Translations under genes and position numbers: made by a program
The notes under the pieces: model-generated
Database searches by the model: none
What the model saw: only the letters and a program-made list of their open reading frames with translations
Told to the model about the DNA's origin: nothing
NCBI GenBank assembly: GCA_903813345.2
Contig: CAIIXF020000005.1
Location: 30,443,375 to 30,507,374 of the forward strand
DNA length: 64,000 nucleotides
Direction: 5' to 3'
DNA from: Owenia fusiformis
Taxonomy: Eukaryota > Annelida > Polychaeta > Sabellida > Oweniidae
Shown here: positions 22,601 through 33,300 of the stretch, piece after piece
How the letters are laid out: each line of letters begins with the position of its first letter
Numbering within the stretch: position 1 is the first letter of the stretch

Positions 22601-24241
22601 ATTATGTATACTAGAACAACCCTCAAAATATTGCTGAACTAAAGGCAACAAGCACAGCAAAAATCAGAGAAATCCCTAAAGAGGAATGTGTTCATCTGAG
22701 TTATTGAAAATTTTGCCTCATATGTACAAGTTTGCCTCCAACGCCGCGGAGTTCATTTGGATCAACATATTCGGGAAAGAACATGACTTTAGTTTTGTAT
22801 GAAGTGACCAAGATAACTAAACCTTTTGGGAACCATCATACAGAGACTGAAGTTTGTAGGGTTGAATAAAATTATTTGGGTTTTTGTTTTTTTGTGACAT
22901 AACAAAGCAATTCAATTCTCTTCATAATTAGTCAATGTGTCTGATGCACATAATCAATGATTTTTTTGTCGAAAATGTGGATCATGAGGATCAGGGGTCT
23001 AAGGGGTGGGTATAATAAAACAGAATGTCATGATGACATTCTTTTATATTTTTGACCCAGATATTGACATAATGCCATTTGGATGATTAATCTAAATAGG
23101 ATGTGCATTATCTTATGTCAACTCCTTAATTATAAAGTACCATACACCAAATTTAAACTTAAGATGTCTAATAGGATAAACAGAAAGATAAAGCTAATAA
23201 AATATAAGTATGGCTTCAGCTAAGTAATGTCAACTTTTACAATTTCTGTTACTAATTTTTTTTTACTTTTAACTCTTTATTGAGTAACTCTCTACTCCAT
23301 GTCACCTCAATAGTATTTTGCATACATTTCTATCTGCAGCAATGTTTCGACAAATAATTAGTCTTGGGATTCACATTTGAGTGAATGAGTCATCATTTCC
23401 ATCCATGCCCAAATTGAAAACCAGAGGGGTGACAGATCAACCAAAGTCAAGTGATCAAGTGTTCTTGATTGATATTGCTTATTATGTCAGTCTATTACCA
23501 GCTTTTAACAGTAGGTTATTCTATAATCTACTTAATCTTGCTATTGTCATATTGGCTTATCCTGTGCCATGACTATAGTCCTGTAACCAGCGCATTCTTT
23601 TGCCTGTACGATTACAACTTGGGAGAATTATCTACGCCCCTTACACTTAAGATACCTACTTCAATAGATTCCTGGGTATTTTAGCATTCTTTTTGTGTAG
23701 TTGAATCCACAATTGTTTGGGTATATCGGCAGAATGGGAACATTTTTCTTTTTCATCGAGAGATATTCCGTCACTTTCCAAGATGGTGGTTGGATTTAAA
23801 AGGGGACTCCCCGTTTGACTGACCCGGAAGTGGCCCGGATAACCAATAAATGGAAGAATTTGACGGTTGAAATAAGTTAAATATTACACGCAAATATTGC
23901 GGATTGTCTGCCGATAAACCCAGACAATCGTGGATTCAACTACACGAAAAAGAATGCTAAAATCCCAATGGACTCCTAATTGGACTCCCTTGTTCAGATA
24001 CACATTCAATACATCTTCTATATCTTTACAAAAAGAGTTCATAAATGCACCTAGATTGTTAGCTTAGGGTTGACGGAAATAACTTAAAAAGAAAACTAAA
24101 GATTAGCCTAAAGTAACAAAAATTAGAAAATTTTCTGAAAAAATTCAAAATGACCCACCTTCCTGGAACTTTCGATTCTTTCTTCCAAAATCGGGCCTTA
24201 GACCCGTCTTTCGAGTGAATGTTGCTGAAAGTAGCCATCAT
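4638..24241 (-). CDS. TBC1D22: TBC1 domain family member 22, 5' half (exons 1-7)
   Basis: TBC1D22A/B are Rab GTPase-activating proteins; TBC1D22B is reported at the Golgi with ACBD3. Coding exons on the minus strand are 24241-24159, 22168-22115, 15396-15270, 14896-14776, 14429-14235, 5430-5360 and 4766-4638. All splice phases join correctly, giving 260 codons, about half of the vertebrate length. Recognisable blocks are RFWKKESKVPG (exon 1), TPVYGAQHPP (exon 2), EDAWDDGDDD (exon 3), KIEKFESLLS (exon 5), and the start of the TBC domain in exons 6-7: SWSGIPKQVRPTCWKIL, then RKRKEYFSFIDQYF and HQDTFRQ. The first of two adjacent ATGs is taken as start. The catalytic TBC core (IxxDxxR and YxQ fingers) is not in the window and should lie left of base 1. 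Introns are large, packed with transposons, and host two plus-strand genes. Identity is firm; A versus B does not apply to an invertebrate single copy. Confidence 0.92.
6156..6292. repeat. 72-bp tandem duplication before the Ig gene
   Basis: A block beginning AACATCAGTTGAGATAATG is repeated with a period of 72 bp (6156-6227 and from 6228), nearly without mismatch. It ends about 65 bp before the start codon of the Ig/IgGFc-binding gene, so it lies in its likely promoter or 5' UTR. The near identity implies a recent duplication. Confidence 0.85.
6359..13908 (+). CDS. Secreted Ig-domain / IgGFc-binding-domain protein
   Basis: Nine exons join in phase to 946 residues: 6359-6428, 6702-6862, 7170-7317, 7560-7690, 8024-8186, 8428-8718, 10732-11994, 12831-12927 and 13392-13908. 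Residues 1-20 are a signal peptide. Three Ig-like domains follow, at about 27-122 (VTFTCDP, WWEY, GTYECR), 130-225 (LLRCSVEY, LTWYTEQ) and 226-320 (VINCTARGNP, FTWQK, YTFMCTAKN). Residues about 323-715 match the IgGFc_binding N-terminal domain family (as in FCGBP), on one 1,263-bp exon starting HQYKYQYVATFF. A Thr-rich linker (PPTTTTSS) leads to a 170-residue Cys-rich tail (CEGCLHMLRACPKEC) that ends with an EF-hand-like loop, DYNCNGIIENDE. There is no transmembrane segment, so it is probably secreted. I do not recognise a named orthologue. A recognition or mucosal role is inference from domains only. An undetected small exon between exons 8 and 9 is possible, but the phases fit directly. Confidence 0.85.
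6887..7066. mobile_element. TA-flanked MITE, CAGTAAAAC family
   Basis: This 180-bp element in intron 2 of the Ig gene has inverted ends reading CAGTAAAACATGTCTTA on the left and, reverse-complemented, CAGTAAAACCTATATATCTTA on the right. Both sides carry TA, the Tc1/mariner target duplication. Relatives are at 15873-16048, about 31299-31460 and 52467-52721. Confidence 0.75.
8924..8989 (-). repeat. tRNA-derived SINE remnant or tRNA-like pseudogene
   Basis: Read on the minus strand, the block has an A-box-like start (TTGGTAGCCCTGCGG), an anticodon-loop-like CTCAGCA (AGC, alanine type), and a clear B box, GGGTTCAAACC, at 8940-8930. The acceptor stem does not pair, so it is not a functional tRNA. 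The T/A-rich tract after it fits a SINE tail. It lies in intron 6 of the Ig gene. Confidence 0.55.
8990..10731. other. Rest of Ig-gene intron 6; no gene seen
   Basis: This stretch is non-coding. It holds a CG-bearing patch near 9015-9100 with GTCGAC words in both orientations, probably more old repeat, and a degenerate GATGATGATAA-type trinucleotide stretch near 10278-10315. It ends at the acceptor ACTGGTTTCAG before exon 7. Confidence 0.4.
12025..12541. mobile_element. Foldback element, CAC ends, 5-bp target duplication
   Basis: The 517-bp element begins CACTGGTGATCC and ends with its complement. The arms pair over long stretches: the GTACGATTTTTC...TTATTTCAC block near the ends and a second block, TTAAGTTACATAAAC, near the centre. 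Exact AACTG flanks it at 12020-12024 and 12542-12546. It starts 30 bp after the donor of exon 7 of the Ig gene. There is no transposase. CAC termini with 5-bp duplications recall Transib, but no family assignment is proven. Confidence 0.85.
12928..13391. other. Intron 8 of the Ig/IgGFc-binding gene
   Basis: This is unremarkable sequence between a GTATGT donor and the TTCTCCAG acceptor. The surrounding frames join as AG|T (Ser) without needing another exon, though a short one cannot be excluded. Confidence 0.45.
13909..14234 (+). other. 3' region of the Ig gene up to TBC1D22 exon 5
   Basis: Candidate AATAAA signals for the plus-strand gene lie at 14174 and 14208, only 20-60 bp from the edge of a TBC1D22 coding exon on the other strand. 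A transcript ending here would overlap TBC1D22 exon 5 in antisense. No other gene is seen. Confidence 0.4.
15033..15214. mobile_element. TTAA-flanked MITE, copy A
   Basis: TTAA at 15033-15036 and 15211-15214 bounds a foldback whose ends read GTCTCAGTCACATTTG and, inverted, TGCCTCAGTCACATTTG. TTAA duplications are typical of piggyBac and Kolobok. Copies B (21866-22013) and C (52578-52703) share the terminal CACATTTG core. It lies in TBC1D22 intron 3. Confidence 0.75.
15873..16048. mobile_element. Degraded CAGTAAAACCTGT-type MITE
   Basis: The left end is CAGTGAAACCTGTGTTAC; the right end is the complement of CAGTAAAACCTGTCTAAT. TA remains on the right, and the left flank is now TG. The interior carries GAACACCTCTC words also seen at 38880-39060. 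It lies in TBC1D22 intron 2. Confidence 0.65.
16693..16944 (+). mobile_element. Retroposed insertion with poly(A) tail and 12-bp duplication
   Basis: AATGCAGTCTAC occurs at 16693-16704 and again at 16933-16944. Between them is about 228 bp that ends with ACAATAAATATGAAAGATG and a run of A. A target duplication plus an AATAAA and a poly(A) tail marks target-primed reverse transcription, from either a 5'-truncated LINE or a processed copy of an mRNA. The source is not recognised. It lies in TBC1D22 intron 2. Confidence 0.75.
17626..21209. repeat. Six exact dispersed copies of ATTACGGATGCTACA
   Basis: Exact 15-mers are at 17626-17640, 17980-17994, 21011-21025, 21032-21046 and 21195-21209 on the plus strand, and 20700-20714 on the minus strand. 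All fall inside the 17089-21800 element, in two clusters about 0.5-1.1 kb from its ends. This resembles the subterminal transposase-binding sites of some plant and animal DNA transposons. Confidence 0.9.
19950..20601 (-). pseudogene. Lys/Arg-rich coiled-coil-like ORF of the 4.7-kb element
   Basis: A 129-codon frame (20601-20212) starts MGLSAEKNRENVRKY and is almost entirely charged helix (KKK, ERMRAY, QRLQDRLKKRRK). A second frame overlapping its end (20228-19950) continues with NPFGTERNERRFKKKARES and LPKTPIKRF, so one frameshift or an intron probably separates parts of one protein. The downstream PTPPGYAYACRE stretch may derive from another repeat. Similar highly charged proteins with a SLPKSPxKR-like motif recur, as I recall, as uncharacterised genes in aquatic invertebrates; that link is tentative. 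No function is claimed. Confidence 0.4.
21866..22013. mobile_element. TTAA-flanked MITE, copy B
   Basis: TTAA lies at 21866-21869 and 22010-22013. The ends are inverted: TGCCTGGGTCACATATGCTC and the complement of TGCCTTGGTCACATTTGCTC. The centre folds on GATTGAGTGTTTTGTTCAA and its complement. It sits in the 314 bp between the 4.7-kb element and TBC1D22 exon 2. Confidence 0.85.
22262..22854 (+). pseudogene. Tc1/mariner (IS630-type) transposon relic
   Basis: Imperfect inverted ends (AACTTCAGTTTGTGTATG at left; complement of AACTTCAGTCTCTGTATG at right, each with a CATGTTCTTTCC block inside) enclose broken transposase reading. On the plus strand, pieces resembling the conserved C-terminal catalytic region can be seen across several frames, including a QD-A-P-H type stretch near 22450, a WAPHSPE stretch near 22540 and an LWGY-K-Y stretch near 22590. 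They are interrupted by stops and frameshifts, so the gene is dead. It lies in TBC1D22 intron 1. Confidence 0.7.
22855..23673. other. TBC1D22 intron 1, no gene seen
   Basis: This is AT-rich DNA without recognisable coding or repeat structure. Short frames at 23381-23684 have no protein-like features. Confidence 0.4.
23674..23966. mobile_element. Foldback MITE near the TBC1D22 start
   Basis: Arms of about 60 bp pair: GGTATTTTAGCATTC, GTGTAGTTGAATCCAC and TATCGGCAGA at left have complements at right in the same order. No clear target duplication was found. It lies 193 bp inside TBC1D22 intron 1. Confidence 0.7.
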
Positions 24242-24338
24242 CAGCTATCATCCATTACGAACTATATATACTATAAAGTCCATAAAAGCGAAGAAATTAG
24301 ATAATATCTCTTAAAAAAAATTTTCATTTGTTGTCAAT
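24242..24338. promoter_or_regulatory. Bidirectional promoter between TBC1D22 and CERK
   Basis: Only 97 bp separate the two divergent start codons, so both 5' UTRs and core promoters must overlap here or extend into the genes. The sequence is AT-rich with TATATATACTATAAAG near 24265-24280, a possible TATA-like element usable in either direction. No CpG-rich tract is seen. Confidence 0.65.
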
Positions 24339-27300
24339 ATGGCGTCGTTTGACCTTGACCTCAGTTTATTCAATAGGTGGCGCTTAGTTCAGTTTGTTGT
24401 GATGATGGAAGAAGACGTTGTGTTTGAGTCCCAACTTGAACTCGATAAAAGGCGTGTAAAGTTGTACCTAACTTCTACAGAAATATTCTGGGAATGTGAA
24501 GAAAAAGATGGGGTCCATGAAGAACCTAAAAAGTCACTTCTTAACAGTAAGTATCCTTTATGAATAAACTTAAAAGTTTGCACATATTTTTTTCTAGAAT
24601 TATGTTCACAATTTTTAACCATGGTTTCTATGAATTTATAGTCAGTGCATGTAGCCTTGGGAGATAGTTAGCATCAAGTAGTTGCATCTTACTAACTTCG
24701 AGAGCCATATTAGATTTTGAAACTTAGGGCTCTCCAAAGGAGAAATGGACAGCTGAATAATAGTGACCTTTGAAACTCTAACTTTTGTTCTCTACTACTT
24801 TTTTCAAGGCCGGACTTCGTCGCTAACATGCTAAATATAAGAGTTAGCTGACGTTTGGGAGTCTGACTTACCTTCTAAAGGTTAGAACCCGAATCTTAAT
24901 GAAATCATATCACCTTTGTTCCGTCAACCATGGAGCATTTCCCACAACATCCAAGAGGTAAATCATGGACCGAGAAAATGAATGATTTCCTTGTAAGTTC
25001 CGGAAGTTTCAATACGAAAAATTACCGAACATATATGAAAACCGAATATTTGTTCGTTGTTTTCACGATTTACAGGTTCGTATGTTCTTCAATGTTTTGG
25101 TCAAAATTATAAAGCATCACCAACAGGTCTTACTCTATTAATCGACTAATACAGCAGACCGCTCATATTTCTACGTAGCATTTCGTTCAGACAAATAGTG
25201 GGACTGTAGATCACGCAGTTTCGTTCGTTGCGTACTTCACTTGAAATTGGTAATTTTAAATATTGGCTACTTCACTTAGCTTGGTGGATGTAGAACATTG
25301 CTTAATATTCTTTTAATTTTCACACCAGACATGCTTGGTTGACACGTCAACAAAGTAAAGTTCAAGGGTCAATGCGTTATTTCGTGATAACTACAACGCC
25401 TTCCCGGATGTCAACATTGATGAAAAATGAAAAAGTCGGAAAAGCATTTACACTAATTTCTATCAAATGCTACGTTTATGCATCATCATCGACGCAACAA
25501 AGGTGATATGGTTTCATTAAGATTCGGGTTCTAACCTTTAGAAGGTAAGTCAGACTCCCAAACGTCAGCTAACTCTTATATTTAGCATGTTAGCGACGAA
25601 GTCAGGCCTTGAAAAAAGTAGTAACTACAGTGGGGATCATAAAGAATTGCAAAAGCTATGAAAATTACATGCTGTCGCACATGTAATAAAATTGTGAAAA
25701 TAGTAGTGCAATTCATTTTATAGCGACGCATTATGCCTTAAACATTTCCCAGACCTATATATTTTGAGACTATCCTTTTAATACTGCGTCCCCAGCATTC
25801 ATAAAAAATGGTGTTCAAGATACACTACCCATGCAAATTATTTTTGCATCTTGGAAGCCAGGCAGTATCTGTGTGATTTTATAAAAATTCGGAAATGTTC
25901 TTCAGATATGAGCCCCCTCTAAATATTGGGTGCGGAGGTACGTTTATGGAGCTCCTCCGCACCCAATATTTAGAGGGGGCTCATATCTGAAAAACATTTC
26001 CGAATTTTTATAAAATCACACAGATACTGCCTGGCTTCCAAGATGCAAAAATAATTTGTATAGATAGTGTACCTTGTCACCATTTTTTATGAATGCTGGG
26101 GACTCAGTATTAAAACGATAATTTCAAAATAGATAGGTCTGGGAAAGGTTTAAGGCACACTGCGTCGCTATAAAATGAATTGCGCTACTATTTTCACAAT
26201 TGTATTGATATTTGGTGTCAAATACACATATCTTGGTATATTTGAAGTCCCAAAACGGCTTAGTTTCAGAAATATCCCAAATTTAAATTCAAAAATGACC
26301 GTTAGCTCCACATCCTCCGCTCATTTGCTCCGCACCCAATATTTCCCACAGGCTTTGTCTGCATAGGGTGATACTGTCACACATGTAATAAATTCTTACC
26401 TCAGTGTATTCAGTGCTCTATTTTCTAAGTCCAGATATAGTGGAATTTGTGTCCATTATGACAAATAAGAACTTAAAAATTTGAAGTGGATATTCACATG
26501 TTAATGCCGACTCTTCAAATATTGAGGTGATTTTGGAGCCCGATTGCGTCGCAATGTGGATTGGCTCCCAGAATGCAACATGACACGTGCCAGCTTTCAA
26601 AATGCAGTTCCGCCATTTTGAAACCTATCACTAGTAAATAAGGTTAACTGTTGTTGCATTCTGGGAGTCAATCCTCCTTGGATCACAAACATGGTGATTC
26701 ATGAAAACATTCGTTCGATTTGGTAGGGATTTATCCATCATTTGCAGGTATTAAGCTTTGGATTCATTTATTGTGCTACTTAAGATTATTTTTCTTTTCT
26801 TGGGAGAGTTTGATACACGAAACTTAGAATTGCTCATTGTGACAACTTTTGATGGTTGAGGTTTATTTTTGTTCCCCACTTTACCTTACTACTTATGTGT
26901 GTCACAACACAGTCATTGTAGGATTTGATTTGAGTTTTGATTCACATGCTGTTTTTCCCACAGTTTACACTTGAAATGTCATTTCAGCACTTGAGAAGGT
27001 GCGCGTAAGATTATCCAGTCAAAAAATATTGGCGCTAGCTACGCTCATATATCTTACCTCAATCCATTCTAAACACTAGCCTTAAAGCCTAAAAGTTTTG
27101 GCTGTTTCAAAGTGCATAGATATACACTTAAATCTTTAGATTGCAGCCAGTATTTCAAAATGTCCGCCATGAACATAGGGATCGTCCCTTCCGATCAACA
27201 AACTATTTTAGCTTGCCTATGCATAGTAATATTTAAATGAATCGCAAGTTGTAAACATTCAGCCTTGGTACCTCTGGAATTTCCTTACATTTTGAAATAC

Positions 27301-30300
27301 TGATTTAAAGATTGAAAGTGTACCTCTGCAATTTGGGACAACCGCTTTGAGAGAACATTTAGGGTGGTGTTAAGAATTGATTGAGGTAAGATATATGTGC
27401 ATGGCTACTGGTAAGGCCAATATTTTCCTACTTTTGAAATCTAACGCATGTGAGGTTCTAATGAAGGCTCCCAAGACCAGAAACATAGATATTGGATTGG
27501 AACTAGATAAGTGTCAGCAGCTCTTGGTTTTTGAATCGATTTTTTTTTATCAGACAGTCTTACAACATATCTATTGTACTATTAGTCTGTTAGTAGTCAA
27601 ACTTATAGCACCGGTTAGCTTACTATCCATGGGCGTAGGGCTATAATTATGAATTAGTACGCCCAGTTGGGGATGTCTGAATGTGTGGCCGAAGTCTTCT
27701 GATAAAACTTAATGGTTAAATATACGATACAGAACCATCAATAAATTTGTAAACAAAATAATGCATTTTTCATATTCACATTCTAAGCATTTATAGAAAA
27801 ATTTGAAACCGCGATTGAATGACATCATTTTTCTGTTGATTTGACCAATCAGTGACAGTGTCATCTTAATACAGATTTACAGAATAGACGTATGTCATCT
27901 CTGAACCCTGGGTCGGGGTTTTCCCCCCTCTTGTTAGGGGATAATATTATATGCACAGTTAAAGTATTAAAAGTATCAGTTGGAAGTGATCTATGAGGGT
28001 TAAAACAAGGAATTTTTTTACTTTTAATTTTAACATGAAGCAAATTAAGAATTTTTCAAAAATTGTTGTGCTTTTACAATTTTATGAAACCAAAAATAAT
28101 TTTGGTGTATTTTGTAAACTGCAAGAGTAGATTACCTTTACTCACGTCGAGAGCTACCATGTTAGATTTTGAAAGTATAGCTCTCCATCGTGAGGATCTC
28201 CCAGCTGAAGAATTGTGACATCTAAATTTGATCAGCGCCAGTCAACGGCTTGCTGTTTGTCTCAAACTGTAGCCTACATATGGGCTCATATGTGTCTACT
28301 TTCCCCGTGCATGTAGGATCGCGGATGTGCTTCTATGGCGATCAGGAGTTCTAATCGTTTTTTGTTCGATACCCATTTCCAATATGGCGGTTAAACGGAA
28401 ATACTATCGACGCATGCGCAACTTGGGAAACATCAAGCCGCCATATTGAATATACCTGGCCAAAACTTTTGACACGACCAATAAAATGAAGTCCTGATCG
28501 ATACATAGGGCAGTGAGACGTTCTATAGTTGAGCTGAATGAAAGATGGCGATGTAGGATACATTTTCAGGTATATAATGTGCAACATGAGTCAGCTGAAT
28601 TCCCTGAAATTTTCTTTGAAGTCAGGATTCTTAAGCTGTTGATTCTAGCGATAGAGAGCTATACTTTCAAAATCTAAGTAGCTCTCGACGGGAGTAAGAT
28701 TACCTTATTTCATAACATATAGTGCTAATACAAAATAATAAAGGGTGAGTTTTCAAACTAAACAGAGTGCTCCTACCAAAATGGATTTGCCTACATACCC
28801 CTGACATTACTACCTGATAGAAAGAATGCACAAATAAAACAAAAGTTTTGCTATTATAGGTAAAAATTTCTCTTAAATTTCGAAGTGATTTTACCTGTTA
28901 ATTCTGTCATTGGTCCGCCATTTTTGCGGAAGTTACACTGAAACACAAACTCCATGAAACAAAACGAAATCACTAGAAAAAAACATGGCACACATCCTGC
29001 GTATGCGCATTAAAGTTTAAACCAATCAGATTATTTGATTACTTTGCACACATGAATTATTTGCTTCTGAGCACTTACCATTGTAAAAGCTAACCACAAT
29101 AAACAAACCTGGCGAAGATTACCCTTACTTCATTTTAGCGAAATTTCAGCTCAAACTCGTGACAAATGCATTATGCATACACTGGTATGAAGCCTTGGAG
29201 ACACTCATTTTGGTAAATATGATTTACAGTACAGGGTGTCAAAAAACAACGGCACCCCCCTCTACAGCAAAAAGTCCTGAATGTTCCATATCGTGTCATA
29301 CCTCATTTGAAAGATAATCTAATTCTGGAGTTACTCCTCAAATTTCATATAATAAAACTTTATACTAAACAAGCTACATTGTTTTTAAGTTTGCTACTTG
29401 GGTGCTTTGTTTGCTGCTCTGTTACTGATTAAAGGTCAAATCTTCAGAAAGTGGAATGTGAAAGAATTAGCCCAGATTTCAACTGCACTGAATATATGGG
29501 TTCAGTTCTGAAAAACAGGGTATAGGAACTGATGGACAAAGAGCCTCTTGAAAAAAGATACAGTGAGGATGTATTTCTGAAGAATGTGCTTAGAGGATTA
29601 TGCAATGCTACACCTTTATCTGAATTTTTATTGAAATCATATCCATCCAGATAAGCTGCTGGTTGAGCAGCAACTGGTGGTCATACCAACTACTAAGAAT
29701 CAGCTTTAAATCTGTAAAATTATATGATATTAAGCTGAAATTTCTCAGGTAACTCCAGAATTAAATTGTCTTTAAAATGAGATATGACACACCATGTAAC
29801 ATTAAGTACTTTTTGCTGTAGAGGGGGGTGCCGTTGTTTTTTGACACCCTGTATATACTTTTCTGCAGTTAGGGGGAGTTTGGGACATTAAATGTTAAAA
29901 TTCAAGAAAATATGCCAACTATACGACTTATCAATTAATTTGTATCATCTTTCATTTTCATATGTCATTCAAGTCATTTCATCTGCATGTGGACTTCATG
30001 TGATGAATCTATCAAAAATGTCAAGATTCTCCTAGCTTCGTGTTTTCAATTGGGATGGTAAAATTAGGTGGTTTTCTAGATTCTGTTCAAAACTTATTTG
30101 GCGAGAATGTAAGGTCAGGATAACTTCATTTTTTAACGTTCTCAACATGGTTCTATCGATTCCAAATATGCCTCCCAGTGGTATCATGATTTATATAAGA
30201 TGTCTCATTTCTCTTAAACGCATTTGAAAGGGACTATATTATAAAATTATTTATTATCAACTTTTATCGCTTTCATGACATATAAATCAAGAGAATTTTT

Positions 30301-33300
30301 AACAACTTGAAGTTAAGATAAAGTGACTTGACTTTTTTTTAAAAAGGTCATGTCTGTTTCTCTGTGCTATCTCATGCATTGAAGCATGTGGAAACTGCAT
30401 CCACTTAAAGTTTTTTTTAAAAACCGTCTATCACCACAGGCTGGTATCGAAAAATTTGTCCGCTGTGACGGAGCGTGCTATTTTGCATAGAAACACTAAG
30501 AAACCCACACAATTTATTTTTTTACTCATATGTTTCGCTATACCAAAGAAAATTTCTTACTCCATGCAATGGGTATATCATTTGCGGGTAATTTTAACTT
30601 TTGTTTGAAGTCCAACAACGCTAAGAGTAAAAGCTATTGAAAACGGCGCCAGGGTATCATACTCCAAAATGTACCATTTGTTTTATTTCTTTTTAATAGT
30701 ACAATATAGTGACACGATAATATTTACATATGTTTTCAGCATAACTCTGAAGGTATTAATGATATCTTGATGTATTGGGTATTTTTAATATTTTTTATAA
30801 AAAATAATCTTTACATTTTTTGTCAGCTGTGACGGAGCAGTTTTAACTGTGAACTACGTTAAGAATTTAAGATTCAAATTATATCCTTTAAAAGTACCCT
30901 TAGAAGAGAGAACGTCACAAATCAATTTCCTAAATAATGACAAGCAGCCTCTTGTAGATATGGGGTAATGTAAATCTGAGATATAAAAACGACCACTCTT
31001 AGTATTTTTCGGAGGTTTGTACTGAAATCAACATGAATCAACATGATGTAAACTCAACATAATATTTCTAATACGTTTTCGCCTAGACGTCTTGAAATGT
31101 CACGTGTAGTGTAAATAGGGCTAATATTAATTTACTTATTCGAAATAGCGCACAGACATCATACCACATAATATTATATTACTGTATATAAGATGATCCC
31201 AATACAGATTTAATTTGCAATTATTTGAAATTCATGAAATTCATCGTTTTGCATAGACTAAAATTATAAAAAAAAGTTTTTGTAAACGTGCTGCACTGTA
31301 AAACCTGTATCAATGAATATCTTTCTCTAGTGAATACCTCTTCTTATCAAATATTCCTCTGACTTCTGTATGAAATTGCCTCTATGGAGTGAACATCTAT
31401 ACCAACTGGGAACACATTTTTGGGCTCCATATGTGTTCACTGTACACATATTTTACTGTAGTTGCATCAGGTAGCCATAACTCTTAGTCAAATAAAGAAC
31501 GATCTTAAAATCAAATTTTGCATTTTCGTATTTCAAGATACATTCAACTTACCTTTTGGAATGACTAAAGAGGGTAGAACAATCCACAGTCCATACCATT
31601 ATATGTATTTAGCTTCATCTTCAGCAAATCATTTTACTTCAAATAATTAAGTTACCGTAAAAAATTACCATGTCAGGCCGATGGATCCACAGAGGGCACT
31701 ACGAAAGGCAAATACCCTTTACTGAAATGGAAGTTGACTATCATTTTCATGAGTTACCATGCATTAGTTGGATTGCAGTACAAACTGAGAAAAGAAGCTT
31801 AAAGAGTGGTCGTCTATACATCTCAGAATTTGAATTGTGTACTTTTATTACGTTTCATTTTTCAGAATACTTTACGAAAGAGATTTGACACGCTCGCTCC
31901 TCTAAAGTTTAGTTGTAAAGAAATATATTATGAATCTAAATTCTTAACGCATTTTAGATTTGAAACTGCTCCGTCACAGCGGACAAAAAAATTAATTATT
32001 ATTTTTTATCAAAAAAATTAAAAATACCCAATACATAAAGATCTCATTAATACCTTCAGAGTTATGCTGAAAACATATGTAAATATTATCGTGTCGCTAT
32101 TATTGTACCATTAAAAAGAAATAAAAGAAATGGTACATTTTGGAGTATGATACTCCGACGCCGTTTTCAATAGCTTTTACTCATAACGTTGTTGGACTTC
32201 AAACAGAATTTAAAGTTACCCGCAAATGATATATCCATTGCATGGAGTCAGTAATTTTCTTTGATATAGCAAAACATATGAGTAAAAAAATAAATTGTGT
32301 GGATTTCCTAGTGATTCTATGCAAAATAGCACGCTCCGTCACAGCGGACAAATTTTTCGATACCAGCCTGTGATCACATAACTGAAGACCTATTTGCACC
32401 CATTTAAAAAAAGTATCATACACATAGAACCAGGAGAGAATTCTACTTTTTTACTTATTCGAGAACCCAACCAAAGTCAGTCAATAGTACAATAACGTCA
32501 TTTCGAAGGGCAAGATAGTGAAATATATATATATTTCACTATAGCCCGCAAAAATGACATTATTTGTATTATTACCACTGTTAATGACCAGGACTGAAAC
32601 AGCAAGAAAATCTTATGCACTGAACGATATCTAATTTCCCAGGGAAAATTGCTGGTCAAGAATTCCATTCTCGACCGGCAGTATTGGCCGCCACTATGAC
32701 GTCACATATTGCTCAGGTCGATATAGTAAAATGAATGCCTTCTAAACTAGCACTAAAACCCCTAAAACTGGCCAGGCAAGGTGGTAATAATTAATTTTCT
32801 TGACTTCAATAGAATATTAATGTTGAATGTGAACCATTGACTTTGAGACATTTGCACACTTTATATAGAATGAGCAGACAATTTCTCATAAGTTCTGTCA
32901 GACTGTGAATATCAGTTCATTTCCCACTGGAGCATTGCTAACAGTTTCGTTTTATAGATTTTATGAAGGCAGTGGTAGCCAAAATATATTAACTTTTTCC
33001 TATTTTCTTCAAATTGCCTATAGTCTTTCTGCCTGTTATCTACATCCTTTTTTTAAGTGGCTCAACATTTTACTGTCATATGCCATAGTGCCCTTTCAGC
33101 CCTTACTTTACTACAGACATGTTGTTTTTAGGATTCTCTATCATCATCGCGTCTTGTCTGTTATGGCAGGGTCAGACTATTAGACTACCTGCCATAATAA
33201 AATAGAAAAATAGAACAATTTCTTCTGAATGGAATAGTAATACATATGTCTTAATCATCAAAGCTAGTTATTTCCTAATTTCTTATTCTCAAACATTATA

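Noticed and set aside
31670-31888. Host gene inside the 1.9-kb foldback
   Set aside because: Short frame without recognisable motifs or splice signals, lying within the mobile element and beside a nested MITE.
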